From Seison nebaliae (Eukaryota > Rotifera > Pararotatoria > Seisonacea > Seisonidae), in NCBI GenBank assembly GCA_023231475.1, contig JALJEE010001529.1, positions 1 through 45,750 on the forward strand: a stretch of DNA of 45,750 nucleotides. Direction: 5' to 3'. The first letter of the stretch is position 1. Every line of letters starts with the position of its first letter. A model generated the notes under the pieces. That model was not told the DNA's origin. It did no database searches and saw nothing but the letters and a program-made list of their open reading frames with translations. This document shows positions 45,600 to 45,750 of the stretch, piece after piece. Made by a program: the position numbers and the translations under genes.

Positions 45600-45750
45600 A
45601 GTTATGATTTGTAGTGCTGTTCACACGAACACGAACAAAAATGGACTGTTCTCGAATATAATTGTGATGTCTGGTTTTTGAAAATCAGTTGGACGAGAAC
45701 GAAATACATTGTTCTTCTCAATACCGCTCGAACGAATGTTCTCATTTCGT
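45600..45750. other. Window end, GAAC/GTTC-rich sequence
   Basis: Repeated short motifs of both orientations (ACGAACACGAAC, TGTTCTCGAA, GACGAGAACGAA, TCGAACGAATGTTCTC) suggest continuation of a repetitive element beyond the window. No gene. Confidence 0.45.

Noticed and set aside
1-45750. CRISPR arrays, prokaryotic operons, riboswitches, rRNA or tRNA genes, endogenous retrovirus or Polinton-like elements
   Set aside because: No signature of any of these was seen on either strand; the window is a spliced animal genome segment.

Overview
The window is eukaryotic nuclear DNA. It is AT-rich, with spliced genes whose GT..AG introns are mostly 44-70 nt long, TATA-box promoters, AATAAA signals, poly-Q/poly-N tracts and animal-specific genes (NOS1AP, HIPK, THOC2, GILT, NDUFA8, an aromatic amino acid decarboxylase). 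The compact introns, base composition and homopolymeric Gln/Asn runs fit a small-genome arthropod. My best guess is an acariform (astigmatid) mite, but this is inference and cannot be proved from the window.

Layout. 1-617 (-): phosphatidylinositol synthase, cut by the window edge. 618-9278: a gene-poor stretch with a broken LINE reverse transcriptase (about 3.3-3.9 kb), a possible Tc1-like terminal repeat near 4.29 kb and a SINE-like element with a 25-nt poly-T at 4526-4740. 9279-13999 (+): NOS1AP (CAPON) orthologue in five exons, plus a probable alternative first exon with its own TATA box. 14275-16271 (+): HIP14/ZDHHC17-like ankyrin-DHHC palmitoyltransferase in nine exons. 16626-19053 (-): PP2C phosphatase with a long polar tail. 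21963-22934 (+): GPKOW/Spp2-like G-patch spliceosome protein. 23184-24121 (+): GILT-like thiol reductase. 24557-29633 (-): THOC2. 29956-30495 (+): NDUFA8. 30624-32131 (-): aromatic-L-amino-acid decarboxylase family enzyme. 34345-39090 (+): HIPK kinase, one 1581-codon exon.

39256-44694 holds four small secretory or membrane genes. The first is a four-exon single-pass membrane protein I cannot name (39256-40305). Then come two divergent, structurally paralogous secreted genes. One is extremely Arg-rich (40515-41979, -). The other is Tyr/Pro/Gly-rich (42169-42882, +). They share a Cys-containing C-terminal domain, the same intron phases and a last exon of identical length. The last (43216-44694, -) is a Shisa-like six-cysteine membrane protein whose ectodomain carries duplicated micro-exons encoding a KPS...RWTNP unit. 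I consider this cluster the most novel part of the window. The right end (45061-45600) holds an 80-81 bp tandem repeat with an inverted partial copy.

The housekeeping genes are functionally unrelated neighbours (lipid synthesis, RNA processing and export, complex I, signalling). No operon, CRISPR array, rRNA, tRNA or viral element was recognised. Multi-exon genes are given as one feature each with the exon list in the evidence; splice sites were chosen by reading-frame continuity and family alignment from memory, not by transcript data.
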